DNA of 64,000 bases from Alloscardovia omnicolens DSM 21503 (GCF_000420505.1 NZ_ATVB01000007.1:1-64000), one strand, 5' to 3'. Shown: positions 35,763 through 45,111, counted from the stretch's first letter. Notes: generated from the letters alone by a model not told the origin. Translations and numbers: made by a program.

Positions 35763-37430
35763 CTAGCGGTCGTAGCGCCAGGTCTTATCGGTCAAAATGC
35801 GCGCAAAAGCTAAACCAATCGGCAAGCAGACAATCACGAGCATCGCCTTAAAGATCCAATCCATCGCGTTTACGGTTTGCAGGTTACCGAGCTCATACAC
35901 AGCGCGGTACATATACAAACCTGGAACCATAATAACGATCGACGGCACAGTTAAGCTGATGCGCGGGAAGCCCAAACTGGCGGGTAGTAAGCCCTTACGC
36001 ACAGAAATGCGCCACGCGGAAGCCAGCAAACCGGCAATCAGAGCGCCAGTAAAAGCGCCAATCTCCAAACTCGCATGACCATAATTAACCATCAGCAAGC
36101 GGGCGGTATCCGCGGTCGCTCCAATCGCGGCAGCTACCAAAGCCATGCGCCACGGTGAGTTAAACAGAACCGAGAAGCCCCACACGCCGCCAATCGCGGT
36201 AATAAAAATAAGCAGAACGTTAAGCCACACCGGAATATGCGGCGCTTCGAAACCGTTCGGACTCAGGCCCACCATCGTGGCCACGAACCACGCGGCGAGC
36301 GTGCCCATGCCCACAATGCAGAGGAAGTACGTGATGCGCTGCAAGCCGGACGGAAAATCGAGTTTGGCAAAATCCAAACCGCCGGTAATAAGCGGGAAGC
36401 CCGGAACGATAAACAAAATCGCACCAATATACGCGGTATCGTGACCGAGCGCGGTCGGATCGACGAAGCCGACCAGACGCAGCGTGCCAATCGTAACCAG
36501 CGCGGCCACCACCACACCCACAGCCACGCCCAAGAACTGATTGAGATGCTTGCCATTCATGCGACTGCGCACATACTGACCCACACCCGCGCCAATAAAC
36601 GCGCCGAGCATGTCGTAAGCCGCGCCACCAAGCAGAAACACGAAGCACGAGCACGCCACAGCCGAGCCAAGCGCCTGCATGAGCGGACCATACAGTCGCG
36701 CTTTACGCTCAATCGCGTCGAGCTTCGCGTGCGCCTCGCGGACGGTTATGGGTTGAGTGCACTGTTGCGAGTTTTCCTCACGAGAAGAGCGCGCGTCGAA
36801 ACCGTAATCGCCGCCGTTACTGCGCTGCAGCGAGGCCTCGGTATGATACACACCCTCGTGACCCAGGTTCACAGTCAACCAGTCGGCGAAATGCTCCATA
36901 TGCCAAATACGCTCGGTATTAACGCCCACGCTCGGCAGGTCGACAACCTCCGTTACACGCTCCTTGCCGTCCGAGCACGACACCTCGATGCTCGTAAGGT
37001 TCACGTCGGCGCGCACGTACACGCCGAGCGCATAGCCGATACGGTTCATAATCTCTTTAACGCGGTAGCTACCCGTGCCTGCGCTCAGATCGAGATAGCC
37101 CGTACGCACGATGATGCTCGCTTTCGCCGCCAAGCACGCGTCCTGCACCGGCGTATCGAGGTTCGCTTTGATGTCGTCCATGTCTAGCGGGATTGAATGG
37201 CGATGATGCTTAGACAGCGGGGAAAACGTTGAGGCGTGGTGGGAGACGGTCGTTTTCTGCTGATTCGGCTCGTTGTGCTGATTCGGCTCGTTTTTAGAGC
37301 TGTGCTCGTTGTGCTTGGTGTCTTTCACCCTTCCTATTTTTCGCGCCCGTCTAGACCGCGCGGATTGGGATGGCTGGAGAGGGCTATTGGTTTTGGGTTT
37401 GCGATTGGTTTGGGGTTGTTCGCTCACCAC
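35763..37430 (-). CDS. thrE: ThrE-family threonine/serine exporter
   Basis: A 555-aa membrane protein. The first 100 aa are polar and low-complexity. A cytoplasmic ThrE domain comes next (VRTGYLDLSAGTGSYRVKEI), then about ten membrane helices in two sets of five, matching the fused ThrE arrangement of Corynebacterium. Conserved points include FIVPGFPLITGGLDF and SLGFPRISLTVPSIVIMVPG. It likely exports threonine and serine by proton antiport. It diverges from ppc with repeat copy B in the gap. Confidence 0.85.
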   Translation of the reverse strand: MVSEQPQTNRKPKTNSPLQPSQSARSRRARKIGRVKDTKHNEHSSKNEPNQHNEPNQQKTTVSHHASTFSPLSKHHRHSIPLDMDDIKANLDTPVQDACLAAKASIIVRTGYLDLSAGTGSYRVKEIMNRIGYALGVYVRADVNLTSIEVSCSDGKERVTEVVDLPSVGVNTERIWHMEHFADWLTVNLGHEGVYHTEASLQRSNGGDYGFDARSSREENSQQCTQPITVREAHAKLDAIERKARLYGPLMQALGSAVACSCFVFLLGGAAYDMLGAFIGAGVGQYVRSRMNGKHLNQFLGVAVGVVVAALVTIGTLRLVGFVDPTALGHDTAYIGAILFIVPGFPLITGGLDFAKLDFPSGLQRITYFLCIVGMGTLAAWFVATMVGLSPNGFEAPHIPVWLNVLLIFITAIGGVWGFSVLFNSPWRMALVAAAIGATADTARLLMVNYGHASLEIGAFTGALIAGLLASAWRISVRKGLLPASLGFPRISLTVPSIVIMVPGLYMYRAVYELGNLQTVNAMDWIFKAMLVIVCLPIGLAFARILTDKTWRYDR

Positions 37431-37446
37431 GGCAAATCGATCAGGC

Positions 37447-37685
37447 GCGGCGAGTGTTCTCTCTGAGCGGGCAACTCGCTACGGCTACATCTGGTGGCGT
37501 GAATAGTGAGCTGAAATAAGAATCGTCTTCCACGGCTGTCAGATGCCCATTTTCAGCCAAAATCATGGCGTGAAAGATGATTGACTTTACGCCTCGTCAC
37601 CCACGGCCAAAAACAGAGCCTTACACTGTCGTGGAAAACGAGTCGTACCAACAACTCACTTCCCACGCCATCTGCATATAAAACA
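37447..37685 (+). repeat. Non-coding intergenic repeat, copy B
   Basis: This is the second copy of the block at 13725-13955, in the same orientation. It aligns over its length, with small indels, from ACTCGC / CTGGTGGCGTGAA to CCACGCCATCTGCATA. The left arm of copy A's 14-bp inverted repeat is kept (ATGATTGACTTTACG), but the right arm is changed here (ACCAACAACTCAC). A shorter pairing (CTCGT with ACGAG) remains. Both copies sit in divergent gaps. Confidence 0.75.
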
Positions 37686-37839
37686 GTTAGCCATGCACCA
37701 GATAATCCGCCCGCCCACCCCCACGCACAAGCCACCATATGAGACGCCGCCCATGAGACATAGCTCACTTCCTACACAGTTCGGCGTACACTAAAACACG
37801 TCAGGTTATCAATACCCGCGTGGCTTTGGGTTCGCAACG

Positions 37840-37880
37840 TCTGACTTCACATAACTGGGGAGGAGCCCCAGATAGTCAGA
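37840..37880 (+). promoter_or_regulatory. Nested hairpin in the ppc leader
   Basis: TCTGACT (37840-37846) pairs with AGTCAGA (37874-37880). Inside it CTGGGG (37855-37860) pairs with CCCCAG (37866-37871) around an AGGAG loop. The structure ends about 40 nt before the ppc start. It is not followed by a T-run, so it is more likely a leader element or binding site than a terminator. Confidence 0.5.
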
Positions 37881-37922
37881 AGACCGAGCAACCACAGAGG
37901 TGTTGGATGGAGGTCCAATAAA

Positions 37923-40607
37923 TTGACTGAAAAAAATCTGCCAGAACGTCTCCAAGATAATTTGGAATTATGCTTGGATATGTTGCGCAACGTACTCGGC
38001 GAATACGATGCCGAGTTGTTAGCTCAGTTCGATGAGCTGCGCGAAGACGTTATTGTGGCAAGCAATACAAGAAACAACGACACTGCCGAAGCTGCTAGCG
38101 TAGCTGCTGCGGGCTTGGAGAAGGCATCCGATTTGCTCGACAACTCCTCGCTTAAAGATGCAACTATGCTCTCACGCGCTTTCACCGTGTATTTCCACTT
38201 GGCAAATCTGTGCGAAGAGAACTATCGCGTTGCCGTCTTAAAGAACCGTGAATGGGAAGTGGATACACGTTCCGCCACCGATCCAGTTAACGAACTGACC
38301 GTGGCTTACAAGCGCCTCATCGACGAAGTCGGTGTTGCTGGTGCAAACGAATTGCTCGAAAAGCTCGAGTTCCATCCTGTTTTCACCGCTCACCCAACAG
38401 AAGCTCGCCGTAAGGCAGTCGAAGGCAAGATTCGCCGCATCGCTACCTTCCTCGACGAGCGCGACCGCACCGGCGGTTCCGAGCGCGCAGAAATCGACCG
38501 TCGTCTCCACTCCGAGATTGACTCCTTGTTCCGCACCTCCCCTATTGGCCTTAAGAAGCCAACTCCTGTGGAGGAAGCAGACACTGTTATTAATGTTTTC
38601 GATACGACTCTCTTTAGCGTTATCCCTAACGTGTACCGTCGCTTCGACGATTGGATTTTGGGTTCCAAGGCCGGAACTGTTCCACCTGTATGCCCAGCCT
38701 TCTTCCATCCAGGTAGCTGGGTTGGCTCCGATCGCGATGGTAATCCGAACGTTACCGCAAAGGTGTCGCGTCAGGTTGCTCGCAAGTACTACGACCACAT
38801 GGTTACTAAGCTTGCCGAAGCCACCCGCAAAACCGCTACCCGTTTAACGGTAGAAAGCGCTACAACTCCTCCAAGCGATGAGATGAAGGCTTTGTGGAGC
38901 CGTCAGAAGGAAATGAGCGAGCGCTTAACCAGCCGCGCCGATATTATTTCCACGAGCGAACCTCACCGCGCAGCCATGCTCGTTATGGCCGACCGTTTGG
39001 AGGCTACCGTAGAGCGCGATGCCGATCTTATGTACACTAGTGCCGACGATTTCCTCGCCGATTTGCGTGTTATTCAGCGCTCTTTGGCCGAGGCTGGTGC
39101 GGTACGTATTGCATACGGCGATATTCAGGCTCTTATTTGGCGCGTAGAGACCTTCGGCTTCCACATGGTGGAGATGGAGTTCCGTCAGCACTCTCTCGTG
39201 CATTCGCGCGCTTTGGAAGATATTCGCGAGCACGGTTTGCATGGCGAGCGCGGTCCGCTTCAGCCGATGACCGTAGAGGTTCTCGATACTTTCCGCGCTA
39301 TTGGTTGGATTCAGCGCCGTCACGGCCGCAAGGCTGCTGGTCGCTACCTTATTTCCTTCTCCAAGTCCGCTCAGCACGTGCGCGACGTGTACGAGCTGAA
39401 CCGTTTGGCCTTCGCTAACCCTGCAGATGCTCCTGTTTTGGACGTTATTCCTCTGTTTGAGCAGTTAGAAGATTTGGATAATTCTGTCTCTGTTTTGGAC
39501 GACATGATTAAGATTCCAGAAGTTCAGCAGCGCTTAAAGCAGACCGGCCGTCGCATGGAAGTTATGCTCGGTTATTCGGATTCCTCGAAGGATGCTGGCC
39601 CAACGTCTGCAACTTTGGCTTTGCACCGCGCTCAGGAAAAGATCGCGAAGTGGGCTAAGGAAAACGATATCGACGTTACCCTCTTCCACGGTCGCGGTGG
39701 CGCTGTTGGTCGTGGTGGCGGTCCTGCTAACCGCGCGGTTTTGGCTCAGCCAGTTGGCTCGGTAAACTGCCGCTTTAAGCTCACCGAGCAGGGCGAAGTT
39801 ATTTTCGCTCGCTACGGCAACCGCACGCTGGCAACCCGTCACGTTGAGTCTGTTGCGGCTGCAACGCTGCTTCAGTCCGCTCCTTCTGTAGAGAAGACGA
39901 ACACGGAGATGACCGAGAAGTTCGCTCCGATGGCTCAGGCTTTGGATGAGTCCTCGCACGAGCGCTTCCTCGATCTGCTGCAAAGCGATGATTTCGCTCC
40001 ATGGTTCTCGATCGTTACGCCTTTGACTGAGGTTGGTTTGCTGCCAATCGGTTCTCGCCCTGCTAAGCGTGGTTTGGGTGCGAAGTCTTTGGACGATTTG
40101 CGTACGATTCCATGGGTCTTCTCCTGGTCTCAGGCTCGCATTAACCTCGCCGCATGGTACGGCTTGGGTACGGCGTGCGAGAAGTTTGGAGATTTGGCTA
40201 CTTTGCGCGAAGCGTACAAGAGCTGGCCACTGTTTAACACCTTTATCGACAATATCGAGATGTCTCTTGCTAAGACAGATGAGCGTATTGCTCGCATGTA
40301 CTTGAGCATGGGCGATCGCGAAGATTTGAGCGAGAAGGTTCTGCACGAGATGGAGCTGACCCACAAGTGGGTTCTGGCTATTAAGGATGAGGATTGGACT
40401 TTGCAGCATTCCCGCACTTTGGGCATGATGGTTAAGTTGCGTTCCCCTTATGTAGATGCTCTGTCGATTGCTCAGGTTCGCGCGCTCAAGACCTTGCGCC
40501 GTCGCGTAGATAAGGAAGAGCTGAGCGAATCTCAGATTGGCGATTATATTTATCTCATTTTGTGCACTGTGAGCGGTGTTTCTGCCGGCTTGCAGAACAC
40601 AGGCTGA
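37923..40607 (+). CDS. ppc: Phosphoenolpyruvate carboxylase
   Basis: An 894-aa cytosolic enzyme that makes oxaloacetate from PEP and bicarbonate, the main anaplerotic step in bifidobacteria. The TTG start at 37923 is supported by GGAGG 8 nt upstream. Catalytic signatures are FTAHPTEARRK (active-site His), VMLGYSDSSKDAG and FHGRGGAVGRGGGP (the mobile loop), all intact. The C-terminus ends in the usual QNTG. The carbonic anhydrase gene directly downstream supplies bicarbonate for this reaction, so the pair makes metabolic sense. Confidence 0.96.
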   Translation: MTEKNLPERLQDNLELCLDMLRNVLGEYDAELLAQFDELREDVIVASNTRNNDTAEAASVAAAGLEKASDLLDNSSLKDATMLSRAFTVYFHLANLCEENYRVAVLKNREWEVDTRSATDPVNELTVAYKRLIDEVGVAGANELLEKLEFHPVFTAHPTEARRKAVEGKIRRIATFLDERDRTGGSERAEIDRRLHSEIDSLFRTSPIGLKKPTPVEEADTVINVFDTTLFSVIPNVYRRFDDWILGSKAGTVPPVCPAFFHPGSWVGSDRDGNPNVTAKVSRQVARKYYDHMVTKLAEATRKTATRLTVESATTPPSDEMKALWSRQKEMSERLTSRADIISTSEPHRAAMLVMADRLEATVERDADLMYTSADDFLADLRVIQRSLAEAGAVRIAYGDIQALIWRVETFGFHMVEMEFRQHSLVHSRALEDIREHGLHGERGPLQPMTVEVLDTFRAIGWIQRRHGRKAAGRYLISFSKSAQHVRDVYELNRLAFANPADAPVLDVIPLFEQLEDLDNSVSVLDDMIKIPEVQQRLKQTGRRMEVMLGYSDSSKDAGPTSATLALHRAQEKIAKWAKENDIDVTLFHGRGGAVGRGGGPANRAVLAQPVGSVNCRFKLTEQGEVIFARYGNRTLATRHVESVAAATLLQSAPSVEKTNTEMTEKFAPMAQALDESSHERFLDLLQSDDFAPWFSIVTPLTEVGLLPIGSRPAKRGLGAKSLDDLRTIPWVFSWSQARINLAAWYGLGTACEKFGDLATLREAYKSWPLFNTFIDNIEMSLAKTDERIARMYLSMGDREDLSEKVLHEMELTHKWVLAIKDEDWTLQHSRTLGMMVKLRSPYVDALSIAQVRALKTLRRRVDKEELSESQIGDYIYLILCTVSGVSAGLQNTG

Positions 40608-40627
40608 TACTTATTGTTCTACTCCAA

Positions 40628-40662
40628 CAAGAAGGCTGCGGGTTTCGCCCGCAGCCTTCTTG
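40628..40662 (+). terminator. Terminator after ppc
   Basis: CAAGAAGGCTGCGGG (40628-40642) pairs exactly with CCCGCAGCCTTCTTG (40648-40662) around TTTCG. It separates ppc from the carbonic anhydrase gene. Confidence 0.85.
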
Positions 40663-40689
40663 GCTTCTTCACCTAGTAAGCTGGTGTGT

Positions 40690-41292
40690 ATGAGTGTTTT
40701 AGCTGAAGAAAATCAAGCAAATTCTGTCTGGACGCGCATGCTCGAAGGCAATAAGCGCTTTGCACGCGGCGAGGCTGTGCATCCATGGCAAGATAAGGAA
40801 ACCCGCGAAAGTTTGTGCGCCGGTCAGAACCCAAGCGCTGCTGTTCTCGCCTGCGCGGACTCGCGTGTATCGCCGGAAATCATTTTTGACGAAGGTCTCG
40901 GCGATATCTTTACCATCCGCTCGGTCGGCGGCGTTCTCGATCAAGCGGTCATTAACTCTCTCGAATTTGCTGTCGATATCCTGCACGTATCTGTTCTCGT
41001 GGTCATGAGCCATGAGCACTGCGGTCTGCTCGAAGCGGCAGTCAACAGCGCTAAAACTGGTAACGTGCCGCCATCGCTAACATATGCGCTCGGCGAGGTT
41101 GCGGGCACGATGGAAGCGGCCGAGGATGCGGATTCGCAGGACGATGTAGAGCGCATTCACGTATCAACGCTTATTATGCAGATTGTGGAACGTAGCCCTA
41201 TTATTGCTCGCGCTTTAGCAGCTGAGGAGCTCAAGATTGTGGGAGCGCGCTACACCATGACTAATGGTCTTGTTGAAGTGCTCAGCTTCTAG
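40690..41292 (+). CDS. Beta-class carbonic anhydrase
   Basis: A 200-aa zinc enzyme that interconverts CO2 and bicarbonate. I start at the ATG at 40690, because the frame upstream runs through the ppc terminator. The zinc and catalytic motif CADSRVSPE is present, with the second ligand pair in SHEHCGLLEA, where many relatives have GHSDCGA; His and Cys ligands are both kept. RSVGGVLD and SLEFAVDILHV are typical of the Rv1284/bacterial subgroup. It supplies bicarbonate to PEP carboxylase. Confidence 0.9.
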   Translation: MSVLAEENQANSVWTRMLEGNKRFARGEAVHPWQDKETRESLCAGQNPSAAVLACADSRVSPEIIFDEGLGDIFTIRSVGGVLDQAVINSLEFAVDILHVSVLVVMSHEHCGLLEAAVNSAKTGNVPPSLTYALGEVAGTMEAAEDADSQDDVERIHVSTLIMQIVERSPIIARALAAEELKIVGARYTMTNGLVEVLSF

Positions 41293-41314
41293 GTACGCGA
41301 AGGGCTGATTCTTT

Positions 41315-42622
41315 ATGCCGATATGGCTTAACCTTTTCTTTATTTTGCTCTTTATGCTGGTGGGAAGCGTGTTCTCAGGCACGGAAATGGCTTTAGTATC
41401 GCTGCGTACCAGTCAAATTGAACGCATGGAACAGGAAGATGACCGCGGCGCTCATGTGGCGCGTGTAGCGCGCGATCCTAACCGTTTCCTGTCTGCTCTG
41501 CAAATTGGCGTAACTCTTGCTGGTTTCCTCTCAGCATCTTTTGGAGCCAGTTCTCTGTCTCCACATATCGTGCCATGGCTTGAATCTTTAGGCATGAACG
41601 CTGGGCTTGCCAGCGGTTTAACAATGGTGATGCTCACTCTGCTCATCTCCTACCTTTCTATTGTGGTCTCTGAGCTAGTACCGAAGCGCATTGCTTTGCA
41701 ACAGGGTGAGAAAATTGCGCGTTCCATGGTGCCAATTATCGATGTTTTCGCCACTCTCACCTCGCCAGTTATTTGGCTGATTGGCAAGAACACGAACGGT
41801 ATTGTGCGTTTGCTTGGTTTCGATCCAAACGAGGTAGAAAGCGAGGTGAGTAACGATGAGTTGCGTGTGCTCGTCTCCTCGAATACTCGTTTAAGCACAG
41901 ATGAGCGCGAAATCCTTGCGGATGTTTTTGGCGCTGAACAAACAATTGTGGCCGAGGTTATGCGCCCTCGTGCTGATGTGGTGTTCGTGGACGGCACGAT
42001 GAGTTTAACGGCTGCGGCAACTTTTGTGCGCGATCAGCCATATTCTCGCTTCCCTGTAACCGGCGAGAGCTTTGACGATATTCTCGGCTTTGTGCATGTG
42101 CGCGATTTATTGGATATTCGCGATTCGGAAGCGAAAACTGTGGCAGATGTTACCCGCGATATTTTGCAACTGCCAGGAACCTCGCGAATTTTGCCAAGCA
42201 TGAGCCTTATGCGTCAGCGGGGGATCCATTTGGCTGTGGTTATTGATGAATATGGCGGCACAGATGGCATTGTAACGCTCGAAGATATTACAGAAGAAAT
42301 TGTGGGCGATATCCACGATGAATACGATTTGCCAGAAGATTCGCTCAATTCCATGCACAACGCGTTTGTAAACGGTGTGCTCACTGTGGATGGTGGGATG
42401 ACGTTGGAAGATTTTGAGGAAGTCTCCGATATTACGCTTACCGACGGCCCTTATGAAACTGTTGCCGGCTATATGATTGCTCGCACAGGAGAGTTGGGTT
42501 ATGAAGGTCAGGTTTTGAGCGACGACGATGGCTACGACATGGTGGTTACCGAAGTAGAAGGACGACGTATTCAAACCATAGAAGTGCGCAAACATATTAC
42601 TTCTGCTGATACTGTGAAATAG
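41315..42622 (+). CDS. CNNM/CorC-type membrane protein (hemolysin family)
   Basis: A 435-aa protein in the order DUF21 (CNNM transmembrane) domain at about 1-190 with GTEMALVSLRTSQIERM, two CBS domains at about 205-330 (VMRPRADVVFVDG, then EYGGTDGIVTLEDI), and a CorC_HlyC C-terminal domain (VDGGMTLEDFEEVSDI). Members transport or sense Mg2+ or other divalent ions; the ion here is not known. The gene starts 22 nt after carbonic anhydrase. Confidence 0.88.
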   Translation: MPIWLNLFFILLFMLVGSVFSGTEMALVSLRTSQIERMEQEDDRGAHVARVARDPNRFLSALQIGVTLAGFLSASFGASSLSPHIVPWLESLGMNAGLASGLTMVMLTLLISYLSIVVSELVPKRIALQQGEKIARSMVPIIDVFATLTSPVIWLIGKNTNGIVRLLGFDPNEVESEVSNDELRVLVSSNTRLSTDEREILADVFGAEQTIVAEVMRPRADVVFVDGTMSLTAAATFVRDQPYSRFPVTGESFDDILGFVHVRDLLDIRDSEAKTVADVTRDILQLPGTSRILPSMSLMRQRGIHLAVVIDEYGGTDGIVTLEDITEEIVGDIHDEYDLPEDSLNSMHNAFVNGVLTVDGGMTLEDFEEVSDITLTDGPYETVAGYMIARTGELGYEGQVLSDDDGYDMVVTEVEGRRIQTIEVRKHITSADTVK

Positions 42623-42717
42623 ATGACACGCATAGCGTAAAACGACACGTTCCACCGTTTTCTTTCTCTTAACAGAGTAAAGTTATAATTACGTGATTTT
42701 TTGGAAAGAAGGCAATA

Positions 42718-43197
42718 ATGGCATTAAATTACACTATTGCAGGTTTGAGTGAGTCGGCAAGCGAGAAGATTATTTCCATTTTGCAGAGCCGCTTGAGCCA
42801 GGAACAAGACGCTGCTCTTATTTTGAAGCATGCACATTGGAATGTGAGCGGTCCTAACTTTATTGGCGTTCACGAAATGATTGACCCTCAGGTTGATGTT
42901 GTGCTCAATCAGGCTGACGAAACTGCTGAACGTATTTCTCAGCTTGGCGGCGGTCCAGATGGTCGTCCAGATGCTGTTGTGCGCAACCGCGATTGGGCTG
43001 AGTTTGACCTCACCGGCACAAACTCCACCGAGGCATATATTAAGGCTCTGATTGCTTACTACGATGAGTTCATTATTAATGACCGCAATGCTATTGCAGA
43101 ATTAGATGAGCTTGACGTTATCAGCTCTAATATTATTCAGGATCATGTGCAAGACCTCGAAAAGTTCCAGTGGTTCTTGCGCGCTCACCTCGGATAA
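42718..43197 (+). CDS. dps: Dps-family DNA-protection protein
   Basis: A 159-aa ferritin-like protein. The ferroxidase residues are in LKHAHWNVSGPNFIGVHEMIDPQVD (His, then Glu/Asp), and the four-helix pattern is complete to the C-terminus. Dps dodecamers store iron with H2O2 as oxidant and protect DNA. TATAAT near 42684 may be the promoter -10, and AAGAAGG serves as ribosome site. Confidence 0.92.
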   Translation: MALNYTIAGLSESASEKIISILQSRLSQEQDAALILKHAHWNVSGPNFIGVHEMIDPQVDVVLNQADETAERISQLGGGPDGRPDAVVRNRDWAEFDLTGTNSTEAYIKALIAYYDEFIINDRNAIAELDELDVISSNIIQDHVQDLEKFQWFLRAHLG

Positions 43198-43214
43198 TCT
43201 AATCTCACAGCACA

Positions 43215-43240
43215 AACCTTCTCCCCTTCCGGAGAAGGTT
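43215..43240 (+). terminator. Terminator after dps
   Basis: AACCTTCTCC (43215-43224) pairs with GGAGAAGGTT (43231-43240), followed by TTTCTTTC. Confidence 0.85.
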
Positions 43241-43296
43241 TTTCTTTCTCTCGTAGGCTTTTGGTATTCTCGTAGTACTAAGTTAAAGGAGACATA

Positions 43297-44196
43297 ATGC
43301 TTACATCACCGATGATTTACACTGTTATAGCCATTATTGCGCTGGCTATTCTCTGTTCCTGCGCATACGTAGTTCCGCAACAGCAGGCTTTTATTATTGA
43401 ACGTTTCGGTAAATTCCATACTGTGAGCTTGGCAGGTTTGCATTTTAAGATTCCTTTTATCGATCGTATTGCTCATAAAACTGGTCTGCGCGTGCAGCAG
43501 TTAATGGTCAAAGTAGAAACAAAAACCCTCGATAACGTCTTTGTGAACGTAGTAGTATCCACGCAGTTCCGCGTAGACTCCTCTAATGTTGCGACCGCAT
43601 ACTACGAGCTGGGAGATCCCGCTGGGCAGTTGCGTTCCTACATGGAAGACGCTTTACGTTCCGCTATTCCTCAGCTGAGCTTGGATGACGCTTTTGCTCG
43701 TAAGGATGACGTAGCACGCGATGTTCAGGAAACTGTGGGCGCAGAAATGGCTCGTTTTGGCTTTACTGTAGTAAAGTCCTTGATTACTGCGATTGATCCT
43801 TCCGAGCAAGTAAAAGCTGCTATGGATTCCATTAATGCAGCTCAGCGAGAGAAGGAAGCTACCCGCGAACGCGCTGAAGCTAACCGTATTGCCATCGAAG
43901 CTCAAGCAGCTGCTGATGCAGAAAAAACACGTCTGCAGGGTGAAGGTCAAGCAAATTATCGTCGCGAAATCGCTAATGGTATTGTTGACCAAATTAAGAG
44001 CCTGCAAAACGTGGGCATGAATATTGAAGACGTCAATAATGTTGTGCTCTTCAACCAGTATCTGGATGTTATGCGTTCGCTATCTGAGTCAACTAATGCC
44101 AAGACAGTTGTATTACCAGCCTCAACGCCAGGCGGATACCAAGATTTATTCACTCAGATGACCAACGCAATTGCTACTAATAACGGAAACAAGTAA
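43297..44196 (+). CDS. SPFH/band 7 (stomatin-like) protein
   Basis: A 299-aa membrane-associated protein with one N-terminal helix (IYTVIAIIALAILCSCAYV) and an SPFH domain starting VPQQQAFIIERFGKF. A long helical coiled coil rich in Ala/Glu/Arg (AAQREKEATRERAEANRIAIEAQ) and a conserved 'VLFNQYLDVMRSL..S.NAKTVVLPAS' tail follow. Such proteins form oligomeric membrane scaffolds, often with proteases. No NfeD or protease partner lies next to it here. Confidence 0.88.
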   Translation: MLTSPMIYTVIAIIALAILCSCAYVVPQQQAFIIERFGKFHTVSLAGLHFKIPFIDRIAHKTGLRVQQLMVKVETKTLDNVFVNVVVSTQFRVDSSNVATAYYELGDPAGQLRSYMEDALRSAIPQLSLDDAFARKDDVARDVQETVGAEMARFGFTVVKSLITAIDPSEQVKAAMDSINAAQREKEATRERAEANRIAIEAQAAADAEKTRLQGEGQANYRREIANGIVDQIKSLQNVGMNIEDVNNVVLFNQYLDVMRSLSESTNAKTVVLPASTPGGYQDLFTQMTNAIATNNGNK

Positions 44197-44282
44197 AATG
44201 GAGGTATAAGCGTGGGTGGAGAGAAGAAGGTAGTATTTCTCCCGAATGGCGAATAGTTTCCCCACCTCCTTCTATTCGCCAC

Positions 44283-44355
44283 AGGCGAGCACTCGTTGCA
44301 CATTTCTGTACGTGCAATTAATAACTCCCATAGGAGTTGAGTGCTCGCCTTTTTT
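44283..44355 (+). terminator. Branched (three-way) terminator structure
   Basis: The outer stem AGGCGAGCACTC (44283-44294) pairs with GAGTGCTCGCCT (44339-44350) and is followed by a T-run. Inside it are two more exact hairpins, TTGCAC/GTGCAA and AACTCC/GGAGTT, giving a three-way junction. The right part overlaps the last codons of the convergent metallopeptidase gene. Confidence 0.7.
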
Positions 44356-44938
44356 GTCGCCAATCAGGAAGATAGCCACTTATTCTATTTCTAAAACCTT
44401 CGCCATGACCGCGCTCATACAGGTGGGTCAGTTCATGAACAAGCACATACTCTAATAAATCCTCAGGCACGAAAGCTAAAGCAAGGTTTAAGCGAATACG
44501 TCCCGTTGATGGAGTGCATGATCCCCAGCGAGTTTTCATACGACGATATGTGATGCGTGTGGGCTGCCTGCCAATTACTGTGCTCCACTGTGAAAGTAAT
44601 CGAGGCACTGTGCTTTCCAAAATCTGACGCGCTTCCTCCTCTTTTGCAGGAGTCCATCCAGACAGCAGATTCGGATTCGTATGCTGCGATTGAGTCAACA
44701 GAATGCGGTCGCGTGCTGTATCAATCCAGTCTGAACGCTCGCGAATCAACTTTTCTATATCTTTTTGATGCACATAATACGGAGCAGTAACCTCCACGTG
44801 AGCCTGAGGCGGTTTCACACGTAAATACATGTTCTTAACGCTTTTAAGGATAACAGTGACCTGAAAGCCATCTATTTCTAGTTCATACACCTGAGGCATG
44901 TTCTCAGTGTGCCATATGGACTGTGCAGGTGAACCCAT
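44318..44938 (-). CDS. YgjP-like metallopeptidase (DUF45)
   Basis: A 206-aa zinc protease-like protein. The zinc motif is VLVHELTHLYERGHGEGF (HELTH with a downstream Glu), preceded by RITYRRMKTRWGSCTPSTGRIRLNLAL, the diagnostic strand of the YgjP/DUF45 family. The N-terminal 70 aa hold the usual beta strands. The exact start is uncertain: ATGs at 44938 and 44899 are both open without strong ribosome sites. Role unknown; YgjP-type proteins are assumed to be soluble proteases. Confidence 0.8.
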   Translation of the reverse strand: MGSPAQSIWHTENMPQVYELEIDGFQVTVILKSVKNMYLRVKPPQAHVEVTAPYYVHQKDIEKLIRERSDWIDTARDRILLTQSQHTNPNLLSGWTPAKEEEARQILESTVPRLLSQWSTVIGRQPTRITYRRMKTRWGSCTPSTGRIRLNLALAFVPEDLLEYVLVHELTHLYERGHGEGFRNRISGYLPDWRQKRRALNSYGSY

Positions 44939-45037
44939 GTTCGCGACACGCGGATAAAGGAAAATTGACTTTAGAGAATATATGGTCTATTGTTTTCTTT
45001 TGTTGTGACAAATGGCACAACACCATAAATGAAGAAT

Positions 45038-45111
45038 GGGCCCGTAGCTCAGCAGGTTAGAGCGCATCCCTGATAAGGATGAGGTCGAAGGTTCGAGTCC
45101 CTCCGGGCCCA
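45038..45111 (+). tRNA. tRNA-Ile (GAT)
   Basis: A 74-nt cloverleaf: acceptor GGGCCCG pairs with CGGGCCC, the D arm is TAGCTCAGCAGGTTAGAGC, the anticodon arm is CATCC-CTGATAA-GGATG with anticodon GAT, and the T loop is TTCGAGT. The T stem GAAGG/CCCTC has one A-C mismatch. CCA is not encoded. Confidence 0.95.

Noticed and set aside
36237-37187. Long plus-strand open frame (about 316 codons) opposite thrE
   Set aside because: It is the complement of a well-recognised ThrE gene, is very rich in Arg/His/Ala and has no motif or ribosome site.
39534-40409. Minus-strand open frame of about 291 codons opposite ppc
   Set aside because: It is the complement of a highly conserved part of PEP carboxylase with Arg/Gln-rich noise composition.
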